From Flavobacteriaceae bacterium (GTDB lineage Bacteria > Bacteroidota > Bacteroidia > Flavobacteriales > Flavobacteriaceae): a DNA stretch of 50,145 nt. Where the stretch lies: contig JADZFW010000124.1 in the NCBI GenBank assembly GCA_020854235.1, positions 1 to 50,145 on the forward strand. Direction: 5' to 3'. A program made the position numbers and the translations under genes. Below are positions 26,614 to 35,318 of this stretch, one piece after another; the first letter of the stretch is position 1, and the number at the start of each line of letters is the position of its first letter. Under the pieces are notes generated by a model. It was given only the letters and a program-made list of their open reading frames with translations, was not told the DNA's origin and searched no databases.

Positions 26614-29424
26614 CTAATTAATAATCATTTTGTAAAAGAGATACAAAACAAAAACACTACCTAAACCAAAGATAAAAATCAGTCCATACAATGGAAAGAA
26701 ATTATGATTAGGATTTTCCATTTGATTTGTAATACTAATTAATCCTGCCCAATAGTGGGGTGTTTTCTTATAATCCGGTATGTCGGGATTGTTGAGGTAA
26801 TTGATTTTGGCTTGATGAAGTGCTTCGGAAACATTTTGATTTTGATTCAAATTTTGATAAAAATCTCCCATCAATAAGGCAGTGGATTGATCGTTTATTT
26901 CCCAGAGTGAAACGACAAGTTTTTTCACACCTGCATAAGAAAATCCTCTTGCCAAACTCATGACACCTTCTCCATCACTGATGTGTCCGATACCGGTTTC
27001 GCAACTACTCAAAACCAAAATATCAATAGGAAATTGATATCCGTAAATCTCGGTCAGATACAATGTTTCGTCATAAAAAGAAATGGAAGCTGGCAAGCTA
27101 TCCCGTTCAGATTGTGCATGTGTGGATACATGTACGATGGGATATTGAGAAGCATGTTGAATAAAATGGGTTTTGGTTGCTTCTTGCTTTGTGAAAATTT
27201 TGAAAGTCTGATTTTTGGAAATCAATTCGGATTCTTTCATTGAAAATTTGAGTTCAGAAAATCCACGTTGGTTTTGATCAAAAATCGGAAAAAATCCTAC
27301 TGCATCTTTAGATTTGTAGTGGTTGTTTTGGGTTGTATTTGGTTGCCATAAAAGTCCCACCGAATAAGCATAAGAAATATTCTTCTCAAAGATTAAATAA
27401 GGGTACAAATGTTTGGAATTCGATGTGTTTTGCGTCCATAAAGCTTCAAAAGGAAGATAGGATAGTATATCGTCGGGAATGAGTAGGATGTTTTGAAAGG
27501 AACTCGATTTCAATTCTTCAGCCAAAAAAACTTTGTATAATGTATAGGCCAACTCATTAAAATGGGTAAAATCAATTTGCATCTTGCCATTGTTTTCAGG
27601 TTGGTAATATGCTAAATATTGGACTAACTCATTTTCGTAACTTGTGTTGAGCAATTTTCTAAAATGCAAGGTTTGACTTTTGGAAAGTGAAAAAACATAA
27701 GTAACTTCTGAACCAACAAAAAATTCTATCAATTGGCTGTTGTTTTTCAAAATAGATTTTTGAATGGATTGTATATTCCAATCAAGAGATTTTCTAGTTG
27801 CAACATCGGGATATTTTTCTCCAATTTGATTTTGAATTACAATCCATTCTCTACTCAATTTTTCAGACTGAATCAATAATGCTTCTTTTTTCTTTTTATT
27901 TTCGGGTAAAGTATTGGGGCCTAATAGTGCTAATTCGGTATTGAGTTCTGCTTTTAATAGCTGTAATTCTCTTTCTCTTCTGATCAAGGTATCATGGGCG
28001 TAAATGCTTTTTTGAAATTTTGAACTCAATTCATCCGCTAAAACACTTGCTTTATTCCTCTCTACCATAAAAAAGGCTTTTTCAACCCAAATGGCATTTT
28101 GAGTTTGCTCATATAGTTTATAACAGGCGTCTAAATACTGTTCTGTTCGTTTGGAATTTTGGCTTTGCAATAATAATTTGGAGTTTTGAAAAGCATAGGT
28201 AAAACGCAATTGTTCATTGGTTTGAAAAGTCAATTCCAAAGCTTGTATTGCAAGCTCGTGGTTTCCTTTTTCATTTTGAATTTGGGAAAATAAATCAAAT
28301 ATATCGAGAAAAGTATTTTCCGGATAGAGCATTTCGAGTGAGGGAAGCGTGTGAATGGAAATTGGATTAAAGGAAGGCAACAATCCGGTAAGAGCTTTTT
28401 GAAGGTTTTGCAATGCTGCCTGTAAATCTTTCTTTGCATGAAATACTTGAGCCTTTAACACAAAAATTTTTGAAGTTTCTCGATTATATCTACCATAGAG
28501 CTCCAAGGCACTTTTCAAGGCAATATCGTAATGTATAAGTGATTTGTCAAATTGCTTTTCATCGGCATAAATCTTACCCAAAGTCAATTCATTTCTCAAC
28601 AAAATGGGTTTGGCTGTAGTATTTTTGGATTCAGATTTTAAGAGTGAATTGGAAAATTCGGCAAATTTTCGAGCTTCTGTTGTTTGATTTTCATCCAAAT
28701 AATTTCGGGATAATTCACTGTTTAAACCTGCTTGCTGATAGTTTGATAGTTTTGGATTTTTCAACTCGTCTTGGAGTAATAAAATGGCTTCTTTATACTT
28801 TCCAACACTGTTATAAAAAATAGATAAATTGAGAACCGAACCGGCTCTTTTGGTTTTGTTTTCAGGAAGTTCTGTTAATTTTAAAGTTTTGACGAGCAAC
28901 TCTTCAGCACGGTCATAATCCCCAATTCGGGTGCAATTATTGGCCAAAGGTTTCAGTGCATAATCTATAATATCATAGTTATTAATATGATTTTGGTCGA
29001 AAAAGTACATTGCCTTTTCATACGATTGGATAGATTGGTAGATGTTTCCAAAACTCTTTTGATGGTACGCTAGGTTGATCATCACATGGAGTTTGGCCAC
29101 TTTTTCAGCTTCATTTTTTTCGGGACGCCAAGTTGATTTCAGCGCATTTTTAAGTAAATAAAGTCTTTCTTCTACAGGTTCAAGCATAAAATATTCCCAC
29201 CAAGCATAGAGATATTCTTCAGCATTATTTTGTCTTTTCAAATAGCTACTTTTTTGCTGAAATACAACATCACTTTGACTTTTATTTCCTTGAGCATATA
29301 ACTTAGAAATTTTGGTGTTATAATAGTTTAAGGAATCCTGACTGTATGACAAACATGATGTCAACAGCATAAAAAACAGCACTTTAAATGTATTTCTCTT
29401 TATTTTAAAACTTCCAAATGGCAT
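26614..29424 (-). CDS. Exported TPR-CHAT protease-like protein with C-terminal membrane anchor
   Basis: A 936-residue protein (ATG at 29424; the frame is open 22 codons further upstream, but that part overlaps the preceding gene). A signal peptide (about residues 1-30) ends in LLTSCLSYSQ; the LTSC could also be read as a lipobox. Residues about 35-480 are TPR-like helical repeats and 480-560 are coiled coil. The C-terminal CHAT domain has the caspase-type dyad H769 (VHVSTHA) and C808 (LVLSSCETGIG), followed by EGVMSLARGFSYAGVKKLVVSLWEIND. A final membrane helix lies at about residues 911-931. The predicted topology puts the protease domain in the periplasm. It overlaps the stop of the PKD gene by 20 nt. 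Confidence 0.82.
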   Translation of the reverse strand: MPFGSFKIKRNTFKVLFFMLLTSCLSYSQDSLNYYNTKISKLYAQGNKSQSDVVFQQKSSYLKRQNNAEEYLYAWWEYFMLEPVEERLYLLKNALKSTWRPEKNEAEKVAKLHVMINLAYHQKSFGNIYQSIQSYEKAMYFFDQNHINNYDIIDYALKPLANNCTRIGDYDRAEELLVKTLKLTELPENKTKRAGSVLNLSIFYNSVGKYKEAILLLQDELKNPKLSNYQQAGLNSELSRNYLDENQTTEARKFAEFSNSLLKSESKNTTAKPILLRNELTLGKIYADEKQFDKSLIHYDIALKSALELYGRYNRETSKIFVLKAQVFHAKKDLQAALQNLQKALTGLLPSFNPISIHTLPSLEMLYPENTFLDIFDLFSQIQNEKGNHELAIQALELTFQTNEQLRFTYAFQNSKLLLQSQNSKRTEQYLDACYKLYEQTQNAIWVEKAFFMVERNKASVLADELSSKFQKSIYAHDTLIRRERELQLLKAELNTELALLGPNTLPENKKKKEALLIQSEKLSREWIVIQNQIGEKYPDVATRKSLDWNIQSIQKSILKNNSQLIEFFVGSEVTYVFSLSKSQTLHFRKLLNTSYENELVQYLAYYQPENNGKMQIDFTHFNELAYTLYKVFLAEELKSSSFQNILLIPDDILSYLPFEALWTQNTSNSKHLYPYLIFEKNISYAYSVGLLWQPNTTQNNHYKSKDAVGFFPIFDQNQRGFSELKFSMKESELISKNQTFKIFTKQEATKTHFIQHASQYPIVHVSTHAQSERDSLPASISFYDETLYLTEIYGYQFPIDILVLSSCETGIGHISDGEGVMSLARGFSYAGVKKLVVSLWEINDQSTALLMGDFYQNLNQNQNVSEALHQAKINYLNNPDIPDYKKTPHYWAGLISITNQMENPNHNFFPLYGLIFIFGLGSVFVLYLFYKMIIN

Positions 29425-31486
29425 AAAATTGTAGGATACTTCTTTGATTTTTGATGGGATACAAATAGCGAATTCCGGCACTCGGACCAATTCTTGAAAT
29501 TCCTCCGGTTATATCAACAAATGGAGCTGCATCTTCCCAATGAAATCCCAATGCTGTTTTTCTTTCCATATTTGAATAAAAATCGGGAATTTCAGTTCCG
29601 AGTTCGTCTGGATTTGCAGAATTGTATTGAAAATATCGTTTCTCCAATTGGTCTGTGATTGTCCCGCTCCATCTAAAATGGGTTATAACTCCTACTCCTA
29701 CTCCAAAAACGGAGTTTAAATTATATCTAAATGAAGCCGGAACAAATTGTAGGTTGGTTTGCTCAATATGCATGGATTCTGTTCGTTGCAACCAAAAAAC
29801 ATTTCCAGTAGCGCTGTTCAGTAAAAACTCAAATTGAGCATCTGAATTGGAAAATTGCCTTTCCAAATAAAGTTCGGTTTGAAAATACTTTTTATAGGCT
29901 TTGTAGGGCGAATAGGTCGCTCCCATAAAAAATCCACGAGAGGTTTCCTTTGTTCCAACTTGATCAATGGTATAAATTAATCCATCTTCTGTGACAGTTC
30001 TATTGGTTTTGGATTCCTTTGGAAAAGTATAATTATACCCCATTCTTATTCCTGGAGAAAAACCCGGTTTGAATCTCGTAGTAGCTGTATTGGTAATAAT
30101 AGGTTCGTTTTTATCAAATATAATGGCTGTTTGACTACGGGTTTTGATTTTGTGAAAATCTTTCCCAAAAGCAAGGCTGTATTTGACAAATCCCTTGGTT
30201 GAATCCCTTTCTTGCACTCCTTTTTGTTGAGATCCGGGTAAATAAATGTTTTTAAAAACAAAAGATATTTTATCTCGATAAAACAAGGTATCAATGCAAG
30301 AAAAATTTACATCTTGTCCATCGGGACAGATAGGAACTTTGGGATAAGTATCAATAATTTTCAAGGATTTTTTGTCAAATATTTCAGGAACTTCCGTATC
30401 GAGGCGTATGGTTTTGGCTGGACCTTCACCGTTGTTTTGAAATCGGATTTTGTATTTCATCTCTTTGCCTCTGACCATTCTGTAGTTGAGACGAGCATTG
30501 TAAACAGCCATTTTATTAGGATCATGTGAGGTCACAATTTCCATTTCCATGGTACGAACTTGATGTATATCATAGGTACGTTCCGGTATCCACACACTTT
30601 TCACAGTCAAGATGGCACTGGTATCTTTTAACATTTCAGGAGTAGTTTTGAAAGTGAAAAAGATGTTTCGAGTTTGTCCTGAAGGCATTTGATCGTAATC
30701 TATCACTTTTACATTTCGATATTCTTCATAAGCGCGTGTTAAAGTTTCTTGCAAATTTTGTTTCAGCAATGAATCAGGAATTTTTTCTAATCCAATTTCT
30801 GAAGGTTCCCAACCGGTGGAAAGAATAAAATCGTTTTGGGAGATAGAATGATGAGCCAACTCTTTAAACGAATCAGACGAAGCGTATTCACCGTAATACA
30901 TTCGAATTTCGGGCAAATCGAAATTGTTTTTTTCAAACTGTTGGTCATTGAAAAATAAATAAATTCTTCCGTCGGTAGCGTAAGGTTTATCATTGACATA
31001 GCTGAGTACCATTTCCATCGTTTCGTTGGGCATGGGTTCGCGGTTTTTAAGTAATCTAAAGGCATTGTGTTCTGTCAATAATTGGGCATTTTCATCGGCT
31101 ACAACATTGCTTTCAGATATTTCTGAAATTGAAGTCGGCTTAGGTCGGGAGATTGGTGGTTTGCCATCGTCATAATTATTGGTAGCCACCAATCGCACAT
31201 TATAATCACCCGATTGAGCATAAGTGTGTGTAGGTTGTTCTTCAAAACTGTAATGACCGTCTCCAAATTCCCAAAAATAAGTGTAAAAAGCTTCCGGAGC
31301 ACCCGCAATTTGACTTAAGGCAGGTGTATCGGCATGAAAGACGACTTGATTCTTTTGAACATCTAAATTGATTTCAGCGAAACGCGAAAGAGTATCGATA
31401 GCAACCTGTGCTTGAATATTGTTACTTCCTGCTAAAAAAAAGTATAATATTCCAAGAAATTGGAAAAAATATTTGGAATTATTCAT
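29405..31486 (-). CDS. Exported PKD-domain protein with predicted C-terminal beta barrel
   Basis: A 693-residue exported protein with a signal peptide (about residues 1-27, ending IQAQ). A PKD domain at about residues 55-110 has the typical FWEFGDGHYSFEEQPTHTYAQSGDYNVRLVATN. A central region with SHDPNKM and NGEGPAKTIRLDTEVPEIFD resembles the DUF7619/DUF11-type repeats found in Bacteroidetes surface proteins. The last ~190 residues (GFFMGATYSPYKAYKKYFQTELYLERQF ... ILQFYAIWKF, with a terminal Phe) look like outer-membrane strands. It has no T9SS sorting domain. It is the first gene of an overlapping two-gene operon with the TPR-CHAT gene, so the two products probably act together. Confidence 0.75.
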   Translation of the reverse strand: MNNSKYFFQFLGILYFFLAGSNNIQAQVAIDTLSRFAEINLDVQKNQVVFHADTPALSQIAGAPEAFYTYFWEFGDGHYSFEEQPTHTYAQSGDYNVRLVATNNYDDGKPPISRPKPTSISEISESNVVADENAQLLTEHNAFRLLKNREPMPNETMEMVLSYVNDKPYATDGRIYLFFNDQQFEKNNFDLPEIRMYYGEYASSDSFKELAHHSISQNDFILSTGWEPSEIGLEKIPDSLLKQNLQETLTRAYEEYRNVKVIDYDQMPSGQTRNIFFTFKTTPEMLKDTSAILTVKSVWIPERTYDIHQVRTMEMEIVTSHDPNKMAVYNARLNYRMVRGKEMKYKIRFQNNGEGPAKTIRLDTEVPEIFDKKSLKIIDTYPKVPICPDGQDVNFSCIDTLFYRDKISFVFKNIYLPGSQQKGVQERDSTKGFVKYSLAFGKDFHKIKTRSQTAIIFDKNEPIITNTATTRFKPGFSPGIRMGYNYTFPKESKTNRTVTEDGLIYTIDQVGTKETSRGFFMGATYSPYKAYKKYFQTELYLERQFSNSDAQFEFLLNSATGNVFWLQRTESMHIEQTNLQFVPASFRYNLNSVFGVGVGVITHFRWSGTITDQLEKRYFQYNSANPDELGTEIPDFYSNMERKTALGFHWEDAAPFVDITGGISRIGPSAGIRYLYPIKNQRSILQFYAIWKF

Positions 31487-31509
31487 CTGTATAATAGTTA
31501 GTAGTTGGA

Positions 31510-31517
31510 CAAAGTTA
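31510..31517 (-). promoter_or_regulatory. Probable promoter (-7 box) of the PKD-CHAT operon
   Basis: Minus-strand TAACTTTG matches TAnnTTTG, 24 nt upstream of the PKD gene start. Confidence 0.5.
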
Positions 31518-31565
31518 TCATTTTTTTTATTAATACTGTGATTGTCAATAGAATTTGGTTATTGG

Positions 31566-31585
31566 GTCCCGATAGCTATCGGGAC
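31566..31585. repeat. Dispersed palindrome, copy 2 (perfect)
   Basis: GTCCCGATAGCTATCGGGAC is a perfect 20-bp palindrome in the divergent spacer between the PKD-CHAT operon and the DUF4395 gene. Variants occur at 7333, 35151 and 44021. Confidence 0.85.
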
Positions 31586-31611
31586 GGGATGAAATTTGGA
31601 ATTTCAATTTT

Positions 31612-31625
31612 GTAACATATGTTGC
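31612..31625. promoter_or_regulatory. Crp/Fnr-type dyad upstream of the DUF4395 gene
   Basis: GTAACA-TA-TGTTGC is a near-perfect dyad, 46 nt before the DUF4395 start codon. It matches the GTAACA-N2-TGTTAC dyad at 37337-37350 except for one base in the right half. Confidence 0.55.
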
Positions 31626-31670
31626 AATTAGGATACTAACACCTATTAACAAATTTAAAAACCAACTCAA

Positions 31671-32324
31671 ATGAAAGTATTTGGAGAGCTTGTAAAAGGT
31701 TACGAAATTCCTGTATTAAATGAAAGAGAAATACGGGCTGCTGCCGGCATCATGTTTTTAGCAACATTTATTTCTTTGATGTTGATTATCAACCAAGGGA
31801 ATTTTGTACCCATCAAATATGTCATCATCGTTTTTTTGATTGATTTTTCGATTCGGTTGTTCATTGGTCCTAAATTTTCTCCTCTTCTCATTTTGGGTCG
31901 TTTTATCGTACGCAATCAAAATCCGGAATATGTAGGAGCCATACAAAAGAAATTTGCTTGGTACATAGGTTTGGTCTTGGCTGCGGCAATGTTTATCTTG
32001 ATGGTAGTTTTCAACACGTATAGTATTATTACCGGATTGGTATGTTTAATTTGTTTGATTTTAATGTTTTTTGAATCTGCCTTTGGTATTTGTATTGGTT
32101 GCAAAATGTATCAATTGTTTTATAAAGAAAAAACGCAATACTGTCCCGGTGAAATATGTGATGTAAAAGCCAAACATGACATTCAAAAAATATCCTTAAA
32201 ACAGGTATTGGGTACATTAGCTTTTATTGCTTTTATAATATTGGGTTCCTTATTATTTAAAAATGAATTGAACGCAAAACCTAGTGATCTTTTCAAAGTA
32301 AATGAAGTCAGTCAAACAAAATAA
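31671..32324 (+). CDS. DUF4395 membrane protein
   Basis: A 217-residue integral membrane protein of the DUF4395 family. There are two N-terminal helices (about residues 24-42 and 49-65), two central helices (about 95-115 and 118-135) and one near the C-terminus (about 180-195). The conserved FGICIGCKMYQLF motif (about residues 140-152) and a nearby CPGEIC pair provide four cysteines suited to thiol or sulfur chemistry. Family members are often encoded near thioredoxin-like or rhodanese proteins. Here the gene shares a Crp/Fnr-like dyad with the rhodanese gene 5 kb away, supporting a sulfur or redox role, but the biochemical function is unknown. Confidence 0.85.
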   Translation: MKVFGELVKGYEIPVLNEREIRAAAGIMFLATFISLMLIINQGNFVPIKYVIIVFLIDFSIRLFIGPKFSPLLILGRFIVRNQNPEYVGAIQKKFAWYIGLVLAAAMFILMVVFNTYSIITGLVCLICLILMFFESAFGICIGCKMYQLFYKEKTQYCPGEICDVKAKHDIQKISLKQVLGTLAFIAFIILGSLLFKNELNAKPSDLFKVNEVSQTK

Positions 32325-32353
32325 TAAGCGTTAAATTTATTTTCTTTTTATAC

Positions 32354-32377
32354 ATTAGAAATTAGAAATTAGAAATT
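32354..32377. repeat. Heptanucleotide tandem repeat (ATTAGAA)
   Basis: Three copies of ATTAGAA plus a partial fourth, 29 nt after the DUF4395 stop codon and just before the following terminator. Confidence 0.8.
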
Positions 32378-32396
32378 ATTATTTTTTATAATAAAA

Positions 32397-32422
32397 AATT
32401 CAGCTCTTTGCAGAGCTGAATT
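32397..32422 (-). terminator. Terminator of the lipoprotein gene
   Basis: AATTCAGCTCT pairs perfectly with AGAGCTGAATT around a four-base loop. On the minus strand it continues into a T-rich tract. Confidence 0.85.
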
Positions 32423-32443
32423 CCTATTTAGATTAGTAGTAGA

Positions 32444-33475
32444 TTAGGGTAAAGCGTCGATTAAAACTTCCAATTGAGCTTGAGTTGTGGGTTGTGGTGA
32501 AGCCATCACTTCAACATGATTGACTGATATCGTTGCTGCTTGAATGGTATAATGAAGTACGCCATCAATTTCTGCGACCAAGATAAAATGAACACCTTGT
32601 CCGACCGGAATTCTTCCGTAATGTTCTGTGAACAATTCCTCATCTTCATCATAAATATCCATTCTAGCTAAGGCTGTAGGTTCGCCATCATAGGTTAGAT
32701 AAACCGAACAATTGTCGCCATCAAAACCTTCAGGAACATCTACGTAAAGTTGGGTAGTAGTTCCGGCGTAATTGTACCAACGATCTAGATTTGTCCATCC
32801 AAAAGCACTTGTATTAAATACATTGTACATAGCTGGTCCACCAGTAGCAGTACCTTGTCCATCACGTGCTTGTGCATCATCATTTTCACCATCACCATCT
32901 TCGTCGGCTTCTACCCAAAGATCGGTAGCGTCGATGTCATCACCGGCACGGAATATTTGGAAATTTTCAAATTCAGCTGGATTGACACCTCTACTTTGAA
33001 TTTCCGCCGGAATCAATAATTCTAATTGGTTGCTTCCTTGGACGGCATTGAGGAAATATTCGCCTCCCGATTTGAGTACTTCATGATCTCCATTGGGTTT
33101 AATCCCTGATGTAGGCATATTCAAAGTCAACATACCTGATCTGTCATAAAGTTCGATTAATTGAATGGTAACATTTCCGGTTACAGGATTTCCGTTGAAT
33201 CCAATTGAATTGGGTTGAAAAGTCACTTTAGTTCCTTCGCTACCTATAATGACGCCACCAGTCGTTGCGTTTAAGGAAAATGTTTGAAGTGATTCACTTC
33301 GGTTGGTTTCAAAAAATTCGGTTAAAGCAGCTCCATCAGGAGAAATTGAGTCGTTCTCTTTTTTGCAAGAAGTTAAAGTAAGTCCAACACATAAAGTAAG
33401 ACCAAGCGCAAATTTCGAAAAGTTAACAAACAATATTTTGTTAAGACCGTTTACTGAGTTTTGATTTGTTTTCAT
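32444..33475 (-). CDS. Exported lipoprotein, function unknown
   Basis: A 343-residue lipoprotein. The long signal peptide ends in the lipobox LTSC (Cys about residue 37). The mature part is beta-rich. Residues about 60-160 contain LNATTGGVIIGSEGTKVTFQPNSI and GNVTIQLIELYDRSGML, which recall Ig-like or carboxypeptidase-regulatory folds. An acidic stretch EADEDGDGENDD (about residues 190-200) looks like a calcium-binding segment, followed by FGWTNLDRWY, a motif found in several Bacteroidetes surface lipoproteins. I cannot name the family. It is divergent from the ECF sigma gene, so it could be a target of that regulator; that is inference. Confidence 0.7.
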   Translation of the reverse strand: MKTNQNSVNGLNKILFVNFSKFALGLTLCVGLTLTSCKKENDSISPDGAALTEFFETNRSESLQTFSLNATTGGVIIGSEGTKVTFQPNSIGFNGNPVTGNVTIQLIELYDRSGMLTLNMPTSGIKPNGDHEVLKSGGEYFLNAVQGSNQLELLIPAEIQSRGVNPAEFENFQIFRAGDDIDATDLWVEADEDGDGENDDAQARDGQGTATGGPAMYNVFNTSAFGWTNLDRWYNYAGTTTQLYVDVPEGFDGDNCSVYLTYDGEPTALARMDIYDEDEELFTEHYGRIPVGQGVHFILVAEIDGVLHYTIQAATISVNHVEVMASPQPTTQAQLEVLIDALP

Positions 33476-33756
33476 TTTAAAAAAGTTTTTAGTTATGTTT
33501 GAAATGTCATTTGTAATTTGTTTACATCACTATATCAAAACGCGACAAACATTGTTACCTATGGAAGTGAAAAAAAATGTAAATAATTTTTACCTTGCTG
33601 ATTTTAAGTATTTTAAATTTAAATAAAAACATCCACAAATAAGAATAGAGGTAAAACTATTTAACAATGAAGCATTAAAAGGGATTTAAAAACTCATCAA
33701 TTCTACATTCAAATTTTTATGTACTTTGGCTCAATCAAAAAACTACCTATATAAAT

Positions 33757-34335
33757 ATGTACAACACCACACATCCCGATCAAAAATATATTACGGCTTT
33801 GCTGCACAATGACAGCAAGGTATTGCGGGAACTATATCAAAAGTTTTCGGGTAAAGTAATTTCATTCATTGTAAAGAATAATGGGGATAGAGAAAGAGCA
33901 CAAGATATCATTCAGGAAGTATTGGTAACGATTTATCATCAGGCAAAAGAGAAAGGATTGGTATTGACTGCACCTTTTGATGCTTATTTCTTTTTATTAT
34001 GTAAACGGCGTTGGCTCAACGAAATTCAGAAATATTCGCATAGTAAGGTAACAAATCTGGATGAAAATGTATCTATACTCGATGACAGTGAATCTATGGT
34101 TCAGGAAACTGAAAAATATGAGCGCCAATCGGGTTTGTATCAAAGTATGTTTGATAAAATGAGTTCGGCATGTAAGGAATTATTGGAAAAAACACTGGTC
34201 ATCAAATCTTTGGAGGAAGTTGCCCGAATCATGCAATTATCTTATGCGTATGTGCGCAAAAAGAAATCGGAATGTATGGGAAAACTGACTCAAATGATTC
34301 AGGCACATCCGGAATATCAATCTCTAAAAAACTAA
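33757..34335 (+). CDS. ECF-type RNA polymerase sigma-70 factor
   Basis: A 192-residue extracytoplasmic-function sigma factor. Region 2 covers about residues 20-85 (VISFIVKNNGDRERAQDIIQEVLVTIY, with the acidic DIIQEV core), and region 4 covers about residues 120-180 with the helix-turn-helix KSLEEVARIMQLSYAYVRKKKSECMGKL. There is no region 3. The next gene, 3 nt downstream, encodes a membrane protein with an anti-sigma-like N-terminus, the standard sigma/anti-sigma pair, which fits a signal-responsive system. The targets are not visible. The divergent lipoprotein gene is a possibility. Confidence 0.92.
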   Translation: MYNTTHPDQKYITALLHNDSKVLRELYQKFSGKVISFIVKNNGDRERAQDIIQEVLVTIYHQAKEKGLVLTAPFDAYFFLLCKRRWLNEIQKYSHSKVTNLDENVSILDDSESMVQETEKYERQSGLYQSMFDKMSSACKELLEKTLVIKSLEEVARIMQLSYAYVRKKKSECMGKLTQMIQAHPEYQSLKN

Positions 34336-34338
34336 ACC

Positions 34339-35073
34339 ATGTTGACCAACGAAACTTACGAATTATTTGAACGCTTTCTTCAAGGAGAATTGAATGAAAG
34401 CGAACAATCGGATTTGGATCAAAAAATAGTAGATGATCCTGAATGGGCTGAAGCTTTCAGTCTCTATCAATCAGTAGATCAACATTTGCGATTTCACAAA
34501 CAAAATAAGGAACAAACAGCGCAACTCAAGCAAACTCTTCGACAAATTGGGAATGAAACCCTTTTAGAAAAAACAAAAAAACCGGTTGTGATTCAGTTTT
34601 TCAATCGAAATAAAGTTTGGATGGCTGCCGCCAGTATTCTCTTATTAATCGGTTTATTTATTTTTAAAGACGGACAACCTACTTATGTGGATTTTGCACA
34701 ACATGCAACTATGGAATTGACGGTTAGAGGAGCAAATCAAACTACAGAAATTGAGGCCCAAAATTCCTTCAATCAAGGAAATTACAAACAAGCTGAAACT
34801 TTATTAAAGGATTGGTTGCAAAAAGAACCCGATAATGCGGAAGTCCAATTGTATTACGGCATAAGTTTGTTGGAAAACAACCATTTGATGGAAGCCCAAA
34901 AAGTATTCAAAGACTTAGAAAAAAATGAATTATTTAAGAACACTGCTTATTGGTATTTGGCACTGACCTCATTGAAAGAAAAAGATTACAAAACTTGTGA
35001 GTCATACCTCAAACAAATCAATACCGCATCTTCAGAAGGCAAAAAAGCACGTCGATTGTTGAAGAAGTTGTAA
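34339..35073 (+). CDS. Putative anti-sigma factor with periplasmic TPR domain
   Basis: A 244-residue single-pass membrane protein. The N-terminal ~50 residues (YELFERFLQGELNESEQSDLDQKIVDDPEWAEAF) resemble the cytoplasmic anti-sigma segment common in Bacteroidetes, without a zinc-binding HxxxCxxC motif. A transmembrane helix lies at about residues 93-110, then TPR helices at about 140-240 (FNQGNYKQAETLLKDWLQKEPDNAEVQLYYGISLLENN). It probably sequesters the sigma factor encoded immediately upstream and senses an envelope signal through its TPR part. The role is inferred from architecture and gene order. Confidence 0.82.
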   Translation: MLTNETYELFERFLQGELNESEQSDLDQKIVDDPEWAEAFSLYQSVDQHLRFHKQNKEQTAQLKQTLRQIGNETLLEKTKKPVVIQFFNRNKVWMAAASILLLIGLFIFKDGQPTYVDFAQHATMELTVRGANQTTEIEAQNSFNQGNYKQAETLLKDWLQKEPDNAEVQLYYGISLLENNHLMEAQKVFKDLEKNELFKNTAYWYLALTSLKEKDYKTCESYLKQINTASSEGKKARRLLKKL

Positions 35074-35150
35074 TGGTGTAAAAACAAATAGATTATTAAA
35101 CAACAATTCTATTAACCTGAATTCGATATATCAGAAAACTCAATAACTCA

Positions 35151-35190
35151 TCCCGATACCATGCCTTCTGCGTTTCAGGTCTATCGGGAC
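35151..35190. repeat. Dispersed palindrome, copy 3 (long loop)
   Basis: TCCCGATA and TATCGGGA, the arms of the perfect element at 31566, are separated here by about 24 bases. There is no T run, so it is not a conventional terminator. It lies 78 nt after the anti-sigma stop codon. Confidence 0.65.
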
Positions 35191-35318
35191 TCAACATACT
35201 CATTTAACAGATCATCAAAACTTAAATGAAAATCGATTTCTAAAAAAAGAAATGGGTTACATCTTAGGTTGATATTATTTTTTTAGTATTTTTATCCTCG
35301 AAAAAATAATTGAAAAAG

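Noticed and set aside
29401-29490. Upstream start of the CHAT gene at 29490
   Set aside because: It would place 22 unrelated residues before the signal peptide and extend the overlap with the PKD gene to 86 nt. The ATG at 29424 gives a normal signal peptide.
33549-33556. Third Crp/Fnr dyad near the lipoprotein gene (TGTTAC half-site)
   Set aside because: Only one half-site is present; the matching half at 2-nt spacing is absent.
35151-35190. Terminator of the anti-sigma gene
   Set aside because: The stem has no following T run and its arms are those of the dispersed palindrome, so it is listed as a repeat.
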